64,000 bases of DNA from Nemophila menziesii (taxonomy: Eukaryota; Streptophyta; Magnoliopsida; Boraginales; Hydrophyllaceae): assembly GCA_029959085.1 (NCBI GenBank), contig JARWIR010000018.1, positions 19,591,001 to 19,655,000 on the forward strand, in the 5' to 3' direction. A program made the translations under genes and the position numbers. The notes under the pieces were generated by a model. That model was not told the DNA's origin. It was given only the letters and a program-made list of their open reading frames with translations, and did not search any database. Below, piece by piece: positions 1 through 10,440 of the stretch. Position 1 is the first letter of the stretch. Every line of letters begins with the position of its first letter.

Positions 1-900
1 GCGGTTTGTTGTTTGATTAGTGAGGAGAGGGCCAAAAGCTTACTTTACATTTCCCAAATATATTTATCATACCTACCCTAAGCCTATGATATAACCAAAA
101 AGAATATATGATTTGTAATTATGTGATGGAATGACAAATGAGCAGAGAGGAAGTAAATAAGTAAGTAGGCCACTATACGTCATGGAAGGATCAAGGATCA
201 CCTTATAATCGCCACTTCAAACAAAGTATTCTAGACCCCCTTTGTGCATTGCTATGCTAATCCTTCTTGGATATTAACATGTTGATTATGTGTATGATAG
301 TATATTATGTGAATTATTCTTGAGTAGGACCCTATTAGACTTGTGTACATTCTTTTCTTGGGATTATTACATGCTTTTAGGGTTGCTCACGGGTCGGCTA
401 ACCGACCATAGGGGTCTAAACATAACTCTAAGGCATGGGGTTTGACAACTTAAAACCCTGAAACCAACCCTAAAAGGCTACATCGTTGCGGTTTGGGTTG
501 ATGTAGTTTGGGTCGGGTTTGGGTCGGGTTTGGGTTAGTTTCAGTTTTAGTCAATTGTAGGTCAACCAACTAAATATACTTGAAAAAACGTGAAAATTCA
601 AAAGTTAAATACTTTAGTTAGTACACTCCTAAAAATATTACACAAAAGACACAAAGTCTGAAATATAAATTATTATTATTATTTTTTTGTCAGAGTCTGG
701 AATATAAATTACAATTTGCTAAAAAATACACCTTATGAAACTTATGCAACCTCAGATGTGCAAAATGACTTCCAAAATGTACATGCAAGGTTTCATTTGC
801 TTGATTACTTCCAGAATGTACTCAAAGTGATGCAAAATCTTGCAATTAAACACTAAAAATGAGAAGATTTATTTTAGTACATTGCCTCAGATTATAATTT
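1..900. other. intergenic, AT-rich, no gene seen
   Basis: No coding region is recognisable on either strand. The stretch includes a short G-rich tract at 510-534, listed separately. Around 377 the sequence TAGGGTTGCTCACGGGTCGG looks like one end of a hAT-type element, but I found no matching second end, so no element is called. Confidence 0.5.
510..534 (+). repeat. G-quadruplex-type GGG repeat
   Basis: Five GGG runs follow one another with loops of TC and TTT in alternation. This meets the usual G3+ N1-7 rule for an intramolecular quadruplex on the + strand. Whether it folds is inference. Confidence 0.5.
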
Positions 901-910
901 CTTCATTGGC

Positions 911-1750
911 ATGTATTCAATGTATGTTGGTGAAGGAGAAGCTTTATTACGTAATACATTTCGAAGAGCGAGACTTACAGCACCAAGTATAATATTTTTC
1001 GATGAAACTGATGTGATTGCTACTAAACGGTAAGTAATCTCTTTCTATGTGGGGCCCACTTGTTTGTTTTTTTATTTTTTAATTTTTTTTAGAGGAGGGA
1101 GTTCAAGTGCAGTTGGTGAGAGGCTTTTATCTACTTTATTTACCGAGATGGATAGTCTAGAACAAGCTAAGGTAATTTGTTTATTTATTATTCTTTTTAA
1201 TATTTATATTTATTAAATATAGGGAATACTAGTATTGGCTGCAACGAATCGCCCTTATGCGATTGATGAACCGCTTATGCAACCTGGACGATTCGATCTT
1301 GTAAGAACTTAAGTTTTAATTATTTAAAAAAAATAAGTATGTGTATGTTTTAGGTGTTATATGTGCCACCACCAGATAAGGAAGCGGGATATGAAATAAT
1401 GCAAGTACATACACGTAACATGAAAGTGAGTGAAGATGTTGATTTAATGAGGAAAGCAGAAGATAATGAAAATTTTACAGGGGCAGAATTGGAAGGTCTG
1501 AGAAGATATATCTGCAAATTTGGTGAGTGATCGTCATTTTCTAATTGTCCAAGTGTCGCTTAAACCACGTCTTACGAAAGAGGAGATTGATTCGTATTCT
1601 TCGTTTATGAAGAATACTTGTCTAGGCCCACGTGAAGTTGAAATCAGTTATGAGGGGAAGAAGAAGAGTTTATATGTTTTGAAAAGTTTTGTAGTTGGAA
1701 TTGTTGGAGTAGTTTTACCTGTTGGTGTGAAGTGTGTCTTTGTCTACTGA
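911..1750 (+). pseudogene. CDC48B-like AAA-ATPase, 3' fragment, frameshifted
   Basis: This is the C-terminal half of the second AAA module of a plant CDC48B-type ATPase. These are ATP-driven segregases that pull ubiquitinated or membrane-bound proteins apart. Four exons can be read: about 911-1029, 1093-1171, 1223-1300 and 1354-1750, each with GT-AG borders. Visible motifs are [17 protein letters not shown], a Walker B region [28 protein letters not shown] (sensor 1) and PGRFDL. The family arginine finger R in MRPGRF is Q here. After FTGAELEGL the reading frame breaks: about nine residues (a CREAGIVAL-like segment in the family) are missing and the frame resumes shifted at EDISANLVSDRHF, so the first frame stops at TGA near 1528. 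The Walker A exon and everything upstream are absent. It is read as a duplicated, decayed gene piece; transcription is unknown. Confidence 0.8.
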
Positions 1751-3103
1751 TTGTTGGGATTTAGATCAATTGTTTAGATTAATTGTTATTATAAATTCGA
1801 TCATGCTCTTTTGGAGAAGTGGAAAAAATTAGATTAAAGTATTAAATAAATCTATCATTTCCTATTCTTTTGAAGAAGTGAGAAAATCACATTTTTGTAC
1901 ATGAAATGTCTCATGTAGGAGGAGATGGAAAAAAATATTAATTTAAGTTAGCTCTATCATCTATTATTTCCAAAAGAACTAAAGACTCTGGATACCAAAA
2001 GGAAATTGGCAAAGTCCCACACGCGCCCACCACCACCACCCGCCCAGCCCGACCCGGCGATGGCGTAAGTGTGCGCGTGGGCCATGGGCTCGTGGGGGAG
2101 TTGGGGATTTGGGGATTTGGGGATTTGGGGAGTCAAAAAATGAAACACCTTTTCTGAAATGACTCAAGGAGAAGTAAGCTGGATCTTATAGTGGTCGGTT
2201 GGAGTTCAAATCATATCATCAGGAATACATAACATTCGTAACGTTCACGCATTCAAGACACCATAAAGCCAAAATATTCTCCAGCAGTTACAGGTTTTGG
2301 TCAACTTGGAAATGCACTTGTGGTCAAGCTTGTGTCCAGGTTCATTGTCTGAATTTGAAAAAGAGTAACATCTGTAACCTCCAAAATGTCAGCCTTAATG
2401 GAGCACTTGAAGACCATTTATGGTGACGATTCTGATAGGCCCTTACTTTTCCCATTTTCCTATAAATAGAGACTCTCCCTCACTAGCCAAATACACGAAA
2501 TACACCAGAAAACAATAACACTCTGCCTCTCTTTTCTCTGAAAACGCTTAGTAGAGTTTAGTTTTTCCTTTAGAGATATCGGTACGCCGAAATATCTTTT
2601 TAACAACCGTAGGTGTAATTTGTTATTCCTTTCATTCCGTGTAAGTCTATTTTCTGTTTCTATAATCGTATTTCATTTTTATTTGTAATAATTAGTTTAC
2701 AACGGATATTATTTCTTTTACTTTTGAGATACCATTTCTGTTTTGTCAAAACCGGTGATTATTTTACTCACACTTTACACTGATAGAAGAACAAGTTATG
2801 TAGTTAGTACATGAAATTTGGAAATTATAATTATTTTTGTTTGTAAGTTGTAAGAAGAAATTTTGATTATATTATTTGTGGTGAATTTACGTTATTTTTA
2901 GTGTGGATTTACATTATTCTGTTACAGGGTCCTGGTGTGAAAGTTTATTATTGTGTAGGTCCTTGGTATGGGGATGAGTGCTCATCAGGTCCTTGGCTTT
3001 CCAAACTTTACGGGACAGACCCCTGATGTGAGATACCTAGACTACCTATTTGTGGTTTTAGTATTAAGATATTAAATAGGAAGAGAGAAGATAATTCTCG
3101 AAC
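1751..3103. other. intergenic, no gene recognised
   Basis: No credible coding region. It contains a perfect GGGG repeat at 2103-2130 and a TATA-like CCTATAAATAGAG at about 2459, followed by a pyrimidine-rich leader-like stretch. The latter resembles a core promoter or the R-U5 part of an LTR, but no partner LTR or downstream ORF was found. Confidence 0.4.
2103..2130 (+). repeat. GGGGATTT tandem repeat, quadruplex type
   Basis: Four GGGG runs are spaced exactly 8 bp apart (GGGGATTT x 3.5). It is a strong four-tetrad quadruplex candidate on the + strand. The unit is not the plant telomere unit TTTAGGG. Confidence 0.55.
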
Positions 3104-3822
3104 AAAAAAAAAACTTAATGAAAGAGCAAAAATAAATTAATAGTTATCGCTAATAATGCGGCTAGAGACTATGTTAGGGCCTGGGGAATAGAACGAGGCA
3201 GTGGTTTGCTTATCTCCTCTCGTAGTATCCTTGTAAAGTGGTCAAAGCCGGAAAATGGGATAAAGCTTAATGTTGATGGTGCGTTTGATTCTAGAGGTAA
3301 AATCGCGGGTATAGGAGGGGTATTTCGTAATAGTGTGGGGGAATACCTTGATGGTTTTGCGGGTAGTTGCGATGCAGACACGCCACTAGAAGCGGAAAGT
3401 TTAGCGCTTCGCTTTGGATTACGTATGGCGGTGTCACGAGGGGACGATACACTAATCATTGAGACGGACTCGAGTGAGTTGCACGCGCTAGTGAAGGGCG
3501 GTGCGAACTCAAGGGGAAGTCTAAATGAGGTCCTTAGTGAATGTAAGAGTATATTACATAATTATGTGAGATTCGAGATAGTTTGGAGCTTTCGTGAGGC
3601 TAATAGTTGTGCAGATTGGCTAGCCAAGTTTGGATTGCATAATAAGGATGGACCGTTGGTTTATGCGGATCCTCCAGATGGGTTATGGCGATATCTAGCA
3701 CGCGACCGTTGTGGTTAGACTGTGCCTAGAATTGTGATAGATAATTAGATTCTAGTTCTTTTGTAGAAGATTAATTCTTCAGGGTCTTCTGACCTCTTAT
3801 GTAACAAAAAAAAAAACTTAAT
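3104..3822 (+). mobile_element. 5'-truncated LINE with TSD (RNase H end only)
   Basis: The element body is 3120-3805. The A-tract followed by CTTAAT occurs just before (3104-3119, ten A) and at the 3' end (3806-3822, eleven A). This gives a target-site duplication with the poly(A) tail embedded, as expected for target-primed reverse transcription. The coding frame is open right up to the 5' junction, which marks a dead-on-arrival 5' truncation. The RNase H ORF is listed separately. Confidence 0.75.
3120..3718 (+). pseudogene. LINE ORF2 C-terminal RNase H domain
   Basis: The frame is open from the 5' junction of the truncated LINE and ends at TAG 3716-3718; the first ATG (3206) is internal to the ancestral protein. 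The product is an RNase H-like (RVT_3) domain that in the full element would remove the RNA strand from RNA:DNA hybrids. Visible catalytic-type positions are D in LNVDGAF, E in PLEAESLAL, D in IIETDSSEL and D in ANSCADWLAKFG. The reading frame is intact over about 195 residues. Because endonuclease and reverse transcriptase are missing, it cannot mobilise by itself. Domesticated plant RNase H-like genes look similar, but the flanking TSD and poly(A) favour a LINE tail. Confidence 0.7.
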
Positions 3823-4343
3823 TGTAATTATTTTTGTAACAAATGTAGTATATCTATTGGGAATAATATTATTTTTATATACAAGTCGTATTTTTTTCTT
3901 GCAAAATCATATATTATTGGAACTTGTATTGAAAAAGTAAAAATATAGTTTTATCCATTTTTGACATAAGGCTGTAAACGAATAAAATCATTCGCTAACA
4001 TTTTGAATTTGGTTTGGGAAAACAATCGTTTGTACATGTCCGTTTACGAAACAAGTTTATCTGAACCATCCAATTTATAAACTATTTTTTTATATTTATG
4101 ATTTGTAAATTAGTATTTTATAAGTAATGCAAACCACATCACCTTTTTATTACTTTTTAGGTGGATCCTAAATGAACCAATCATGTATCTTGATAATCAT
4201 TTTCTCTCTCTTTTATGATTGGTCTACATTAGGGACGGTAAAAGGTAATGTGTTTTTTTTGTCGGCAAGTAATCTAAATACTACCTATAACTATTACAAA
4301 TATTAATTAAAAACATATTAGACGCAATAAGAGATCGGTCATT
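3823..4343. other. intergenic, no gene seen
   Basis: AT-rich. GGCTGTAAACGAA at about 3970 resembles an internal part of hAT-type MITE ends. No matching opposite end was found. Confidence 0.4.
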
Positions 4344-4690
4344 TCAGTTAGATATATCAAAATTTCTTCTAGTGCACTTTGCCAGAGCATCTACAGTAGA
4401 ATTATATCTTCTATCAATATGGGTGACGTTCTGACCTAACCATTTTCTAACTTCTGAAAGAATAGGTTTAAGACTCCAATGGAGCCCGGTCATACCCGAA
4501 ATTCCTTGAACTAGCTCATTAGTCAAAGAGTTTCTTTCTACTCTGACAACCTTCTTAGTCTCCATTGTCTTACTCCTAAGTCCACTCTTAATCAAAAAAT
4601 TCTTATCCGGAAACACAACTCTTATCCATTGTCTTACTCCTAAGTCCAATACAATTGCTAAACATTCTGAGCGAGTTTGTAAGTTGGGTC
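4344..4690 (-). pseudogene. LINE RNase H domain fragment
   Basis: Read on the minus strand, this gives a partial RVT_3/RNase H-like domain. The N-terminal part LQTRSECLAIVLDLGVRQW corresponds to the family helix carrying the second acidic residue. The later part (LVQGISGM.., SLKPILSEVRKWL, VTHIDRRYNSTVDALAK) matches the end of the domain. The first catalytic strand is missing upstream. A 24-bp segment is repeated inside it at 4561-4584 and 4625-4648, 64 bp apart, and inserts extra residues in the middle of the domain. No TSD was found, so its borders are uncertain. Confidence 0.6.
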
Positions 4691-5562
4691 CGTTTTAAGA
4701 GCTTTCTGATATGACTACATTAATAAAAGGAAAAACGTTGTTAAATTATGTTACAAGATATGAAGAAACAAAGCATTATTATACCTCAGCAACTTCTACT
4801 AAACGGCCTTGATCTTTGTATAAAATTCCGTAATGTGTTAAAGCAGGTGCATTTTGTGGGTCTAATTTAATGGCTTGTGCAAAAAAAAAATGGGTGATAG
4901 CGAATTGAAGATTTGGCCGCCATTAAGTATAAGGTAAGGCCCATGAAACAAAGATTTTTGGGTCCGGAGTTAGGTTTTAGTTTAACTATTTTCTGGGATC
5001 TCGGATTTGGTTTTTTATGTTGGAAAGGAAGGAAAGATGAGTTCGATTCTAGATTGGTTTATATTGGTTCTTAAATTAGAAATTTTTTAGTTTTTTGTTT
5101 CCTCTATTGTTGAAGGTTTGAATGCTTCAAAGATTTTTTTTAAAGTTAGGGACGATGATGACGAAGGCGGATGGTGCTGAGGTGGCACTGACGTGGTGCC
5201 ATGTGGCGTTGACTAACAGTCAACTGACAGAAAAATGAAAAAAGGGCTAACGGTGTCACAAAAGGTGAAGATATGGGGCGTAAAAGGGTAATTTTGAAGA
5301 TCAGGGGCGGACCGCGCACTTTGGGCATAGTTAGAGGGCCAGACGAGGGCTTTACCCAAGTATTTAACATGTGATTACTTTCGTTCGTGGTAAAATAGAG
5401 ATAAACCAGGATGATCGGACAAGAGTTGAGAGAACTTGAGCGATTTCAAATTATAATTTCTTTTTGGAGTACCATCACGTCTACATGTGGTATAAGGAGA
5501 GATAATGAGTCTTGATTTGCTATAAAGAATATGCATGAAAATATTTGAAGGTAAAAATGGTA
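4691..5562. other. intergenic, no gene recognised
   Basis: Several short ORFs exist, but none shows a family signature. The part 5140-5370 resembles sequence often found near LTR ends in plants, but no LTR pair was found. Confidence 0.35.
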
Positions 5563-5904
5563 TTGAGATAGATAAGGGAAAATGACCCAAAAAATCAAAA
5601 TAATATTATTTTCAGCCCAATAACATCAATGACAAAATTTCTTCCCAATAACATCATTAACTAAATTTTGTCCTTGATGGGAATCGTCCTTGACGGGAAT
5701 CGTCCTTGACGGGAATCGTCCTTGACGGGAATCGTCCTTGATGGGAATCGTCCTTGACAGGAATCGTCCTTGATGGGAATCGTCCTTGACGGGAATCGTC
5801 CTTGACGGGTAAACATGTAATCTTATAATAGTAAGTTAATGGATGATTCTTTGGGGCAAGTATAATATTATTTTGATTTTTTGGGTCATTGACCCTTGAG
5901 ATAA
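5563..5904. mobile_element. Mutator-type MITE with 9-bp TSD
   Basis: The body is about 5576-5895. The two ends are inverted repeats: 29 bp are perfect (5581-5609 against 5862-5890) and a few imperfect bases extend to an outer GGG. Each end contains AATGACCCAAAAAATC. The right flank reads TTGAGATAA (5896-5904). The left flank reads TTGAGATAGATAA (5563-5575), which is the same 9-mer with one GATA duplicated. A 9-bp TSD is the Mutator signature. There is no coding capacity. Most of the interior is a 16-bp tandem repeat, listed separately. Confidence 0.8.
5670..5809 (+). repeat. 16-bp minisatellite inside the MITE, 9 copies
   Basis: The unit GTCCTTGAYGGGAATC is repeated head to tail, with eight full copies and one partial copy. 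Copies differ only at the C/T position and one A. Low divergence implies recent expansion. Confidence 0.9.
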
Positions 5905-6442
5905 TTAGGGTTTAGTGTTAAAATTTATAATTAACCTTTAGTAAAAAGAATGGTTTAGAGAGGGGTGCTTGAATATAAAGGAGGGGTGTTCAGCACCTTT
6001 TTGGTCATTATTTTATTTTAATATGTTTTTTTTTTAAATGCTAATATAATAGATAATAAAAAACGGTTACAGAGTTTAGCCTACTCCTAAGGGTTTGGAT
6101 TCAGAAAGTAAGATAGTGGTCAACTGGGGAGGGAATGAGTATCCCAATTGCCAAACTAAGTGCTAAGAAATGCTCATGTCCTGTTTCTACTCCTACTAAT
6201 TAGAGAAAACGAAGGAAAGATAATTCAGTAAAAAAATAAATATTACAAATAACGTGACTCGACATATGTAGCCCTGAAGAAAGAGGTTTCATGATGGTGT
6301 CGGAATCATTCTCAATGATAACACTCGGAAACTCTAAGGTCAACTCTATAACTTTCAAAATTCCGGTGATCTTCGCTTTTAATACTGAGTCTGTCTCGAT
6401 TTTCTAACTTTTACCTGACACAAATTCACGGTTAGAGTTTAA
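5905..6442. other. intergenic, no gene seen
   Basis: No recognisable coding sequence or repeat pair was found between the MITE and the TFB5 promoter block. Confidence 0.4.
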
Positions 6443-7013
6443 ATTTTAATATGTAGTTTTGGTTAGAAAAAAAACGAAAAACAAACATGGGTCTGACGCG
6501 CATCATATTTGTAATAAATAAGAACTATTTCCACACCCACATTTACTAGACCCAGTCCCGCCCATAACCGTTTATCAGTCTGGAATTAGCAAATCAATCA
6601 CTTTGTCTTGCTTATATTAGCTTACATAAACCTTTTCCATTTATTTCTCTTCATATACTCTGCATCTACTTAAGATTTGATCTGCAAGTAACGAAGGTAA
6701 CATAAATCTCTAACATCCATTACTTATTTCCCTTTCATTTTTTTGAATTAAATTATATAGATACAAATTTTATTTTCTAAGCATCATATTTGTTTATGTG
6801 AAGGCTTTTGATGTTAATCGTGATTTTGAGATATGGGTATTATCTTAATTAGACTAGAGATTGAATCGCTATAAGTATAAACACTTAGTTTCGTTACTGA
6901 TTAGTGTAAGGTTGAGATCATCTGTGCATAATTGAGTTAGCCTGCGGTTTGAAATTGATTCCAAACCGTGTAAAAATTTGGTCTGAGTTTGCTTGAACAA
7001 TTGAATTAAAGAT
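6443..7013 (+). promoter_or_regulatory. TFB5 promoter/leader block, duplicated at 15.7 kb
   Basis: This block covers the proximal promoter, a 5'UTR exon and the first part of a 5'UTR intron of TFB5. It aligns, with small indels, to 15744-16313 in front of the SPIRAL1-like gene. Long identical stretches include GGAATTAGCAAATCAATCAC, ATAAACCTTTTCCAT and the segment around the shared donor CGAAGGTA. A TATA-like element (GCTTATATTAG) lies at about 6610. The match ends abruptly within the intron at GAATTAAAGAT. Confidence 0.7.
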
Positions 7014-7096
7014 TAGTAGATAAAGGTTAAAATAAGGTTTTAATTGATTTGTTTATTTATGCCTTCTAATTTAGAGCTTTTTCGTTTATATTACAG
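6697..7096 (+). other. 5'UTR intron of TFB5
   Basis: The donor AAG/GTAACA at 6697 and the acceptor TTACAG ending at 7096 frame a 400-bp leader intron 22 bp upstream of the ATG. The call is based on splice-site sequence and on the equivalent intron in the paralogous block; it has no transcript support. Confidence 0.55.
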
Positions 7097-7118
7097 GGCA
7101 ATATCTATCTTGTATATC

Positions 7119-7393
7119 ATGGTGAATGCCATTAAAGGATTGTTTATTTCATGGTAAGTAACAGTTTTTGATGGATCAGTCATGGGTACTAAAATATTAC
7201 ATTTATTTGTAGTGATATACCAATGGCACAGTTCATTATCAACATGAATGCGGGTTTACCTCAATCACAAAAGTTTATATTACACGTGTTTGATAACACG
7301 CATCTATTTGTTCGATCAGATGTAGCTGGAATGATTCGAGCTCACATGTCTGAATTTCGTGAGCAGAATACTTATGAGAAACCATCTAATTAA
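7119..7393 (+). CDS. TFB5: TFIIH subunit TFB5 (GTF2H5/TTDA family)
   Basis: Two coding exons, 7119-7153 and 7213-7393, encode 71 residues, the usual length for this family. The product starts MVNAIKGLFISCDIPMAQFI and ends EFREQNTYEKPSN. TFB5 is the smallest subunit of the general transcription and nucleotide-excision-repair factor TFIIH. It dimerises with the p52/TFB2 subunit and stimulates the XPB ATPase in the nucleus. The intron (7154-7212) splits the Cys12 codon (TG/T), with consensus GTAAGT and TAG borders. The frame is intact with no early stop, so it looks functional. The start is chosen because MVNA is the conserved N-terminus and no earlier in-frame ATG follows the leader intron. Expression is probably driven by the block at 6443-7013, which is shared with the SPIRAL1-like gene at 16.4 kb. 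Confidence 0.93.
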
Positions 7394-7763
7394 CTACTTT
7401 TATCAATCTAGCTTTTGGCCTGTCAACTATAATCTTGGATATTTTGGGTTTCTGTACATGTAAGTGAAGTATTTCAGTGACACAAAACATATTTCTTAAT
7501 TGTATAGCTTCTTCTCTCTTGGGAATTAAAATAGAAATAGGTAGCTGTCAAATTAGAAAAAATGGAAATAGTTATCAAAAAACACAAGGATGATATAAAC
7601 AAAATATGAGTTTGTCAAGGATAATCCCATGTCTGTATGTTGAATGCGATGAATATAGACTATATAGTTGTGTTGGGAGAATTTCGAAAAGTTATAAGGT
7701 TGAAACCACATCCAAATCTGGATGAGATGTGGCCAATAGTTAGTTTATCGGGACGAAACTATG
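7394..7763. other. 3' flank of TFB5, no further gene
   Basis: AT-rich sequence containing the TFB5 3'UTR and running to the left TSD of the next LINE. Short ORFs here show no family signature. Confidence 0.4.
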
Positions 7764-9691
7764 TAATAGAGTGGTTTTTTTTTTGGGGCATAGAAAGTAA
7801 AACAGTAAAACGTAAAACAAAAGAAAAATTTATCCGATTCCAAACCTCTTAAGTCTCCCTGTCATACTCCATAGAAGATCTTCTTTGACGGTGGCTCCGT
7901 GTCTAGCATTTTTTGCTAGACGGTCGGCTTGACGGTTCAATCTTCTCGGAAGATACCGAAAAAACATTGGTCCAGCTTCTTCTGCTCTCATCCTGATCTG
8001 TTGGATGAGCGGTAGAATAGTCCATCTTGCCGTTGACACCTGCCTAATACCTTGTATTAATTCAAGGTTATCAGAAAAGATAGTCTTTCTTTGATCTTGA
8101 TATGATTTGCATAGATTAACCGCTTCTAGAACTGCCAACGCTTCCCCTTCTAAACTTGTGTTGCACGTAGTTGTGGAAGAGATATTGCTTGTATTACCCG
8201 TTCTTCGATCGGTAATTACCACTCCTATTCCGGTCGGTTCGTATTTAGTATTAAAAGATGTGTCGCACATAATGCTGACTTTTTCTGTACTTTGTAATTT
8301 TCGTATTTGCGGTTGTCTCTGAGTTGTTATGTTTTCATTTGTATTATCCTTTCTTGTCCAGTTGTTCCCATGTAACTCACCCATTAACTTGTTGGTACTC
8401 TAGATGATCTGATTTATATTTATAGTGTTGTTCTCATGTATTGCTCTCATCTTAGCTTTCCATATCTTCCAGATTAGTATTTGGGTGTAGTCGATCACTA
8501 TTTTCCTTTCCCATCCACCTGAAGAGAAAGTGTCGATGATTTGTTGTAACCAATCGCCCATATTATTGATTTTCGTTTGTGGAATTGAAATTTGAAAGAT
8601 CGAGGCTGCCCAAATGGTTTTATTGATAGTACATTGTAGCAGTATGTGTTCAATTGTCTCTTCCTCGTTTTGGCACCAAGGGCAAAACGGTGAGTCTGAG
8701 CAGTTCCGATTATATAGGTTTAGTGTTGTCGGTATTGCGTTGCTGCAAGCTTTCCAATTGAAAATACGTATCTTTTTTGGAATGTTCGGGTCCCATATTG
8801 TCTTCCACAGAGAAGGTCATACTTATTTGTTTGCGTTGTTGTCTGTGGTTCATCAAAGGTAGCAATATCAGTTAGTTTTTTGTATCCCGTTTTTGTTGTA
8901 TAAATTTCATTCTTCGAATATGGCCATATGAATCGGTCTTCTTGTTCTGGATTTATAATACGTATTCTTGTTATTTCTGGAATGATTGGTTGTGGGAAGA
9001 AATCGTCAAGGATTTCCAAATTCCATTCTGTCGTATCTGGTTTCCATAGTTCGTTCACTTTTTGAAGTTCGCAAGAGACTGGTTTTTCCAGTTTCCAGTT
9101 GGTATCAAGCCATTTGTCATCCCAGATATTCGTCGTGCCTCCATTTCCAATTTGGACACAGCCATATTTCTTTAAAAAAGTCTCTCCCTTCTATGATACT
9201 AGACCAGCTCCACGTTCTATTCTGTCTCAATTTAATATTCATGAAATTTGATTTCGGATAGTGATACCTTTTAATAGTCGAGCTGCAAGTGAGTTTGGAT
9301 TATGCATGATCCTCCACGCCTGAGCCCCTAGAAGTGTTGTATTCATCCGTTTAAGGTCTTTGAATCCCATCCCGCCTAATAGTTTTCCAATTGTTAATTT
9401 CTCCCATGTCATCCAGTGAATTCGATTCCTTTCCCCTGAACTCCACCAAAAGTTGGCTATAGCTGAGATTAGTTTTTTACAAAAAGAAATCGGGTAAGAA
9501 AAGATTGACATGGTATAAACTGGGATTGCTTGTAAGACTACTTTGATTAAGACTTCTTTTCCTCCTTCGCAGAGTAACTTGGCTTTCCAACCTTCTGTTT
9601 TGGAGAATATCTTTTTTGCTATCCATTCCAGTGCTTTAATTTTCGATCGTTTGTGGCATAACGGTATACCTAGATATTTTCCTAATAGAGT
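7764..9691 (-). mobile_element. 5'-truncated LINE, minus strand, TSD TAATAGAGT
   Basis: The body is 7773-9682. The 9-bp repeat TAATAGAGT flanks it (7764-7772 and 9683-9691). A T-run just inside the left end (from about 7775) is the poly(A) tail of a minus-strand element. On the minus strand the order is: end of the reverse transcriptase (YLGIPLCHKRSK), the connection region (FWWSSGERNRIHWMTWEKL), a zf-RVT zinc-binding region and RNase H. It is the same family as the full LINE at 20.2-25.95 kb, clearly diverged, and was truncated at its 5' end on insertion. Confidence 0.85.
7830..9682 (-). pseudogene. LINE ORF2 C-terminal half, frames broken
   Basis: The decayed coding region spans several frames: 9239-9682 (RT C-terminus and linker; MSIFSYPISFCKKL, GGMGFKDLKRMNTTLLGAQAW), 8720-9058 (linker to zf-RVT; RIRIINPEQEDRFIWPYSKN) and 7830-8384 (RNase H; CDTSFNTKYEPTGIGVVI, LEGEALAVLEAV, IFSDNLELIQGI, NRQADRLAKNARHG). 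The RNase H acidic residues D, E, D and D are all still readable. The protein ends LKRFGIG, matching the LSRLGIG end of the intact relative. Frameshifts and stops between blocks make it non-functional. Confidence 0.8.
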
Positions 9692-9975
9692 AAATTAATC
9701 CAACTAAATTTGTCAAAACAAACAACCAAACGATCCAAAGGCTCTATTTTAAAGAAAGAAAAAGAGAAAGTGTCTTGTTTGTAGTTGGATGAAATATCGG
9801 ATTATAATTTACTAATATTTAAATGTTAATTAAACTAATAGATTAAAAATTAAAATCTAATATAACACAACGCGACGCACTTTTGGCTACCAAAAGCACG
9901 TGCTTTTTTATATTTTAGTCAAAAAGGCACTTGTTAAAAGCAACGGGGACAAGTGTATTTTCTTATGTTTATATA
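9692..9975. other. intergenic, no gene seen
   Basis: AT-rich spacer with no recognisable feature. Confidence 0.4.
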
Positions 9976-10440
9976 TTATATTATATTTCAGAATTTTTTC
10001 TACGGTCCAGATTTACCCGCATAAGTGGTGGCTAGGATTAAATCTGGCTAAACATAAGTGGTGGCCAGGATTTAATCTGGCTAAACATAAATGGTGGCCA
10101 GGATTAATTCTGGCCCCACTTAATAATTTTTTTCTTTTGAACCTGGGTTCGATTCCTGTCAACAGAATTCATTTTTGCTTTAGTGTCTTCCGACATGGGT
10201 TTTACCTAGTCTATATTATATTTCAGAGTTTTTTCTACGGTCCAGATTTACCCGCATAAGTGGTGGCCAGGATTAAATATGACCAAACATAAGTGGTGGC
10301 CAGGATTTAATCTGGCTAAACATAAGTGGTGGCCAGGATTGATTCTGGCCCCCTTCACCCATGGAACCTGGGTTCGATTTCCGTCAACGGAATAAATTTT
10401 TTCCTTAATGTCTTCAGACATGGGTTTTACCTAGTATATA
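9976..10440 (+). repeat. 235-bp tandem duplication with nested ~32-bp repeats
   Basis: Two adjacent copies, offset by 235 bp, each carry three repeats of a unit like CATAAGTGGTGGCCAGGATT, then GAACCTGGGTTCGATT and GACATGGGTTTTACCTAGT. GGTTCGATTCC in the first copy matches the RNA polymerase III B-box consensus, and the second copy has one change. No convincing A box or clover-leaf was found. No protein is encoded. Confidence 0.75.

Noticed and set aside
5146..5590. Minus-strand ORFs of 74 and 71 codons
   Set aside because: No start context or family signature; the second runs into the MITE flank.
10140..10160. tRNA gene from the GGTTCGATTCC B box
   Set aside because: No clover-leaf, acceptor stem or convincing A box can be folded around it.
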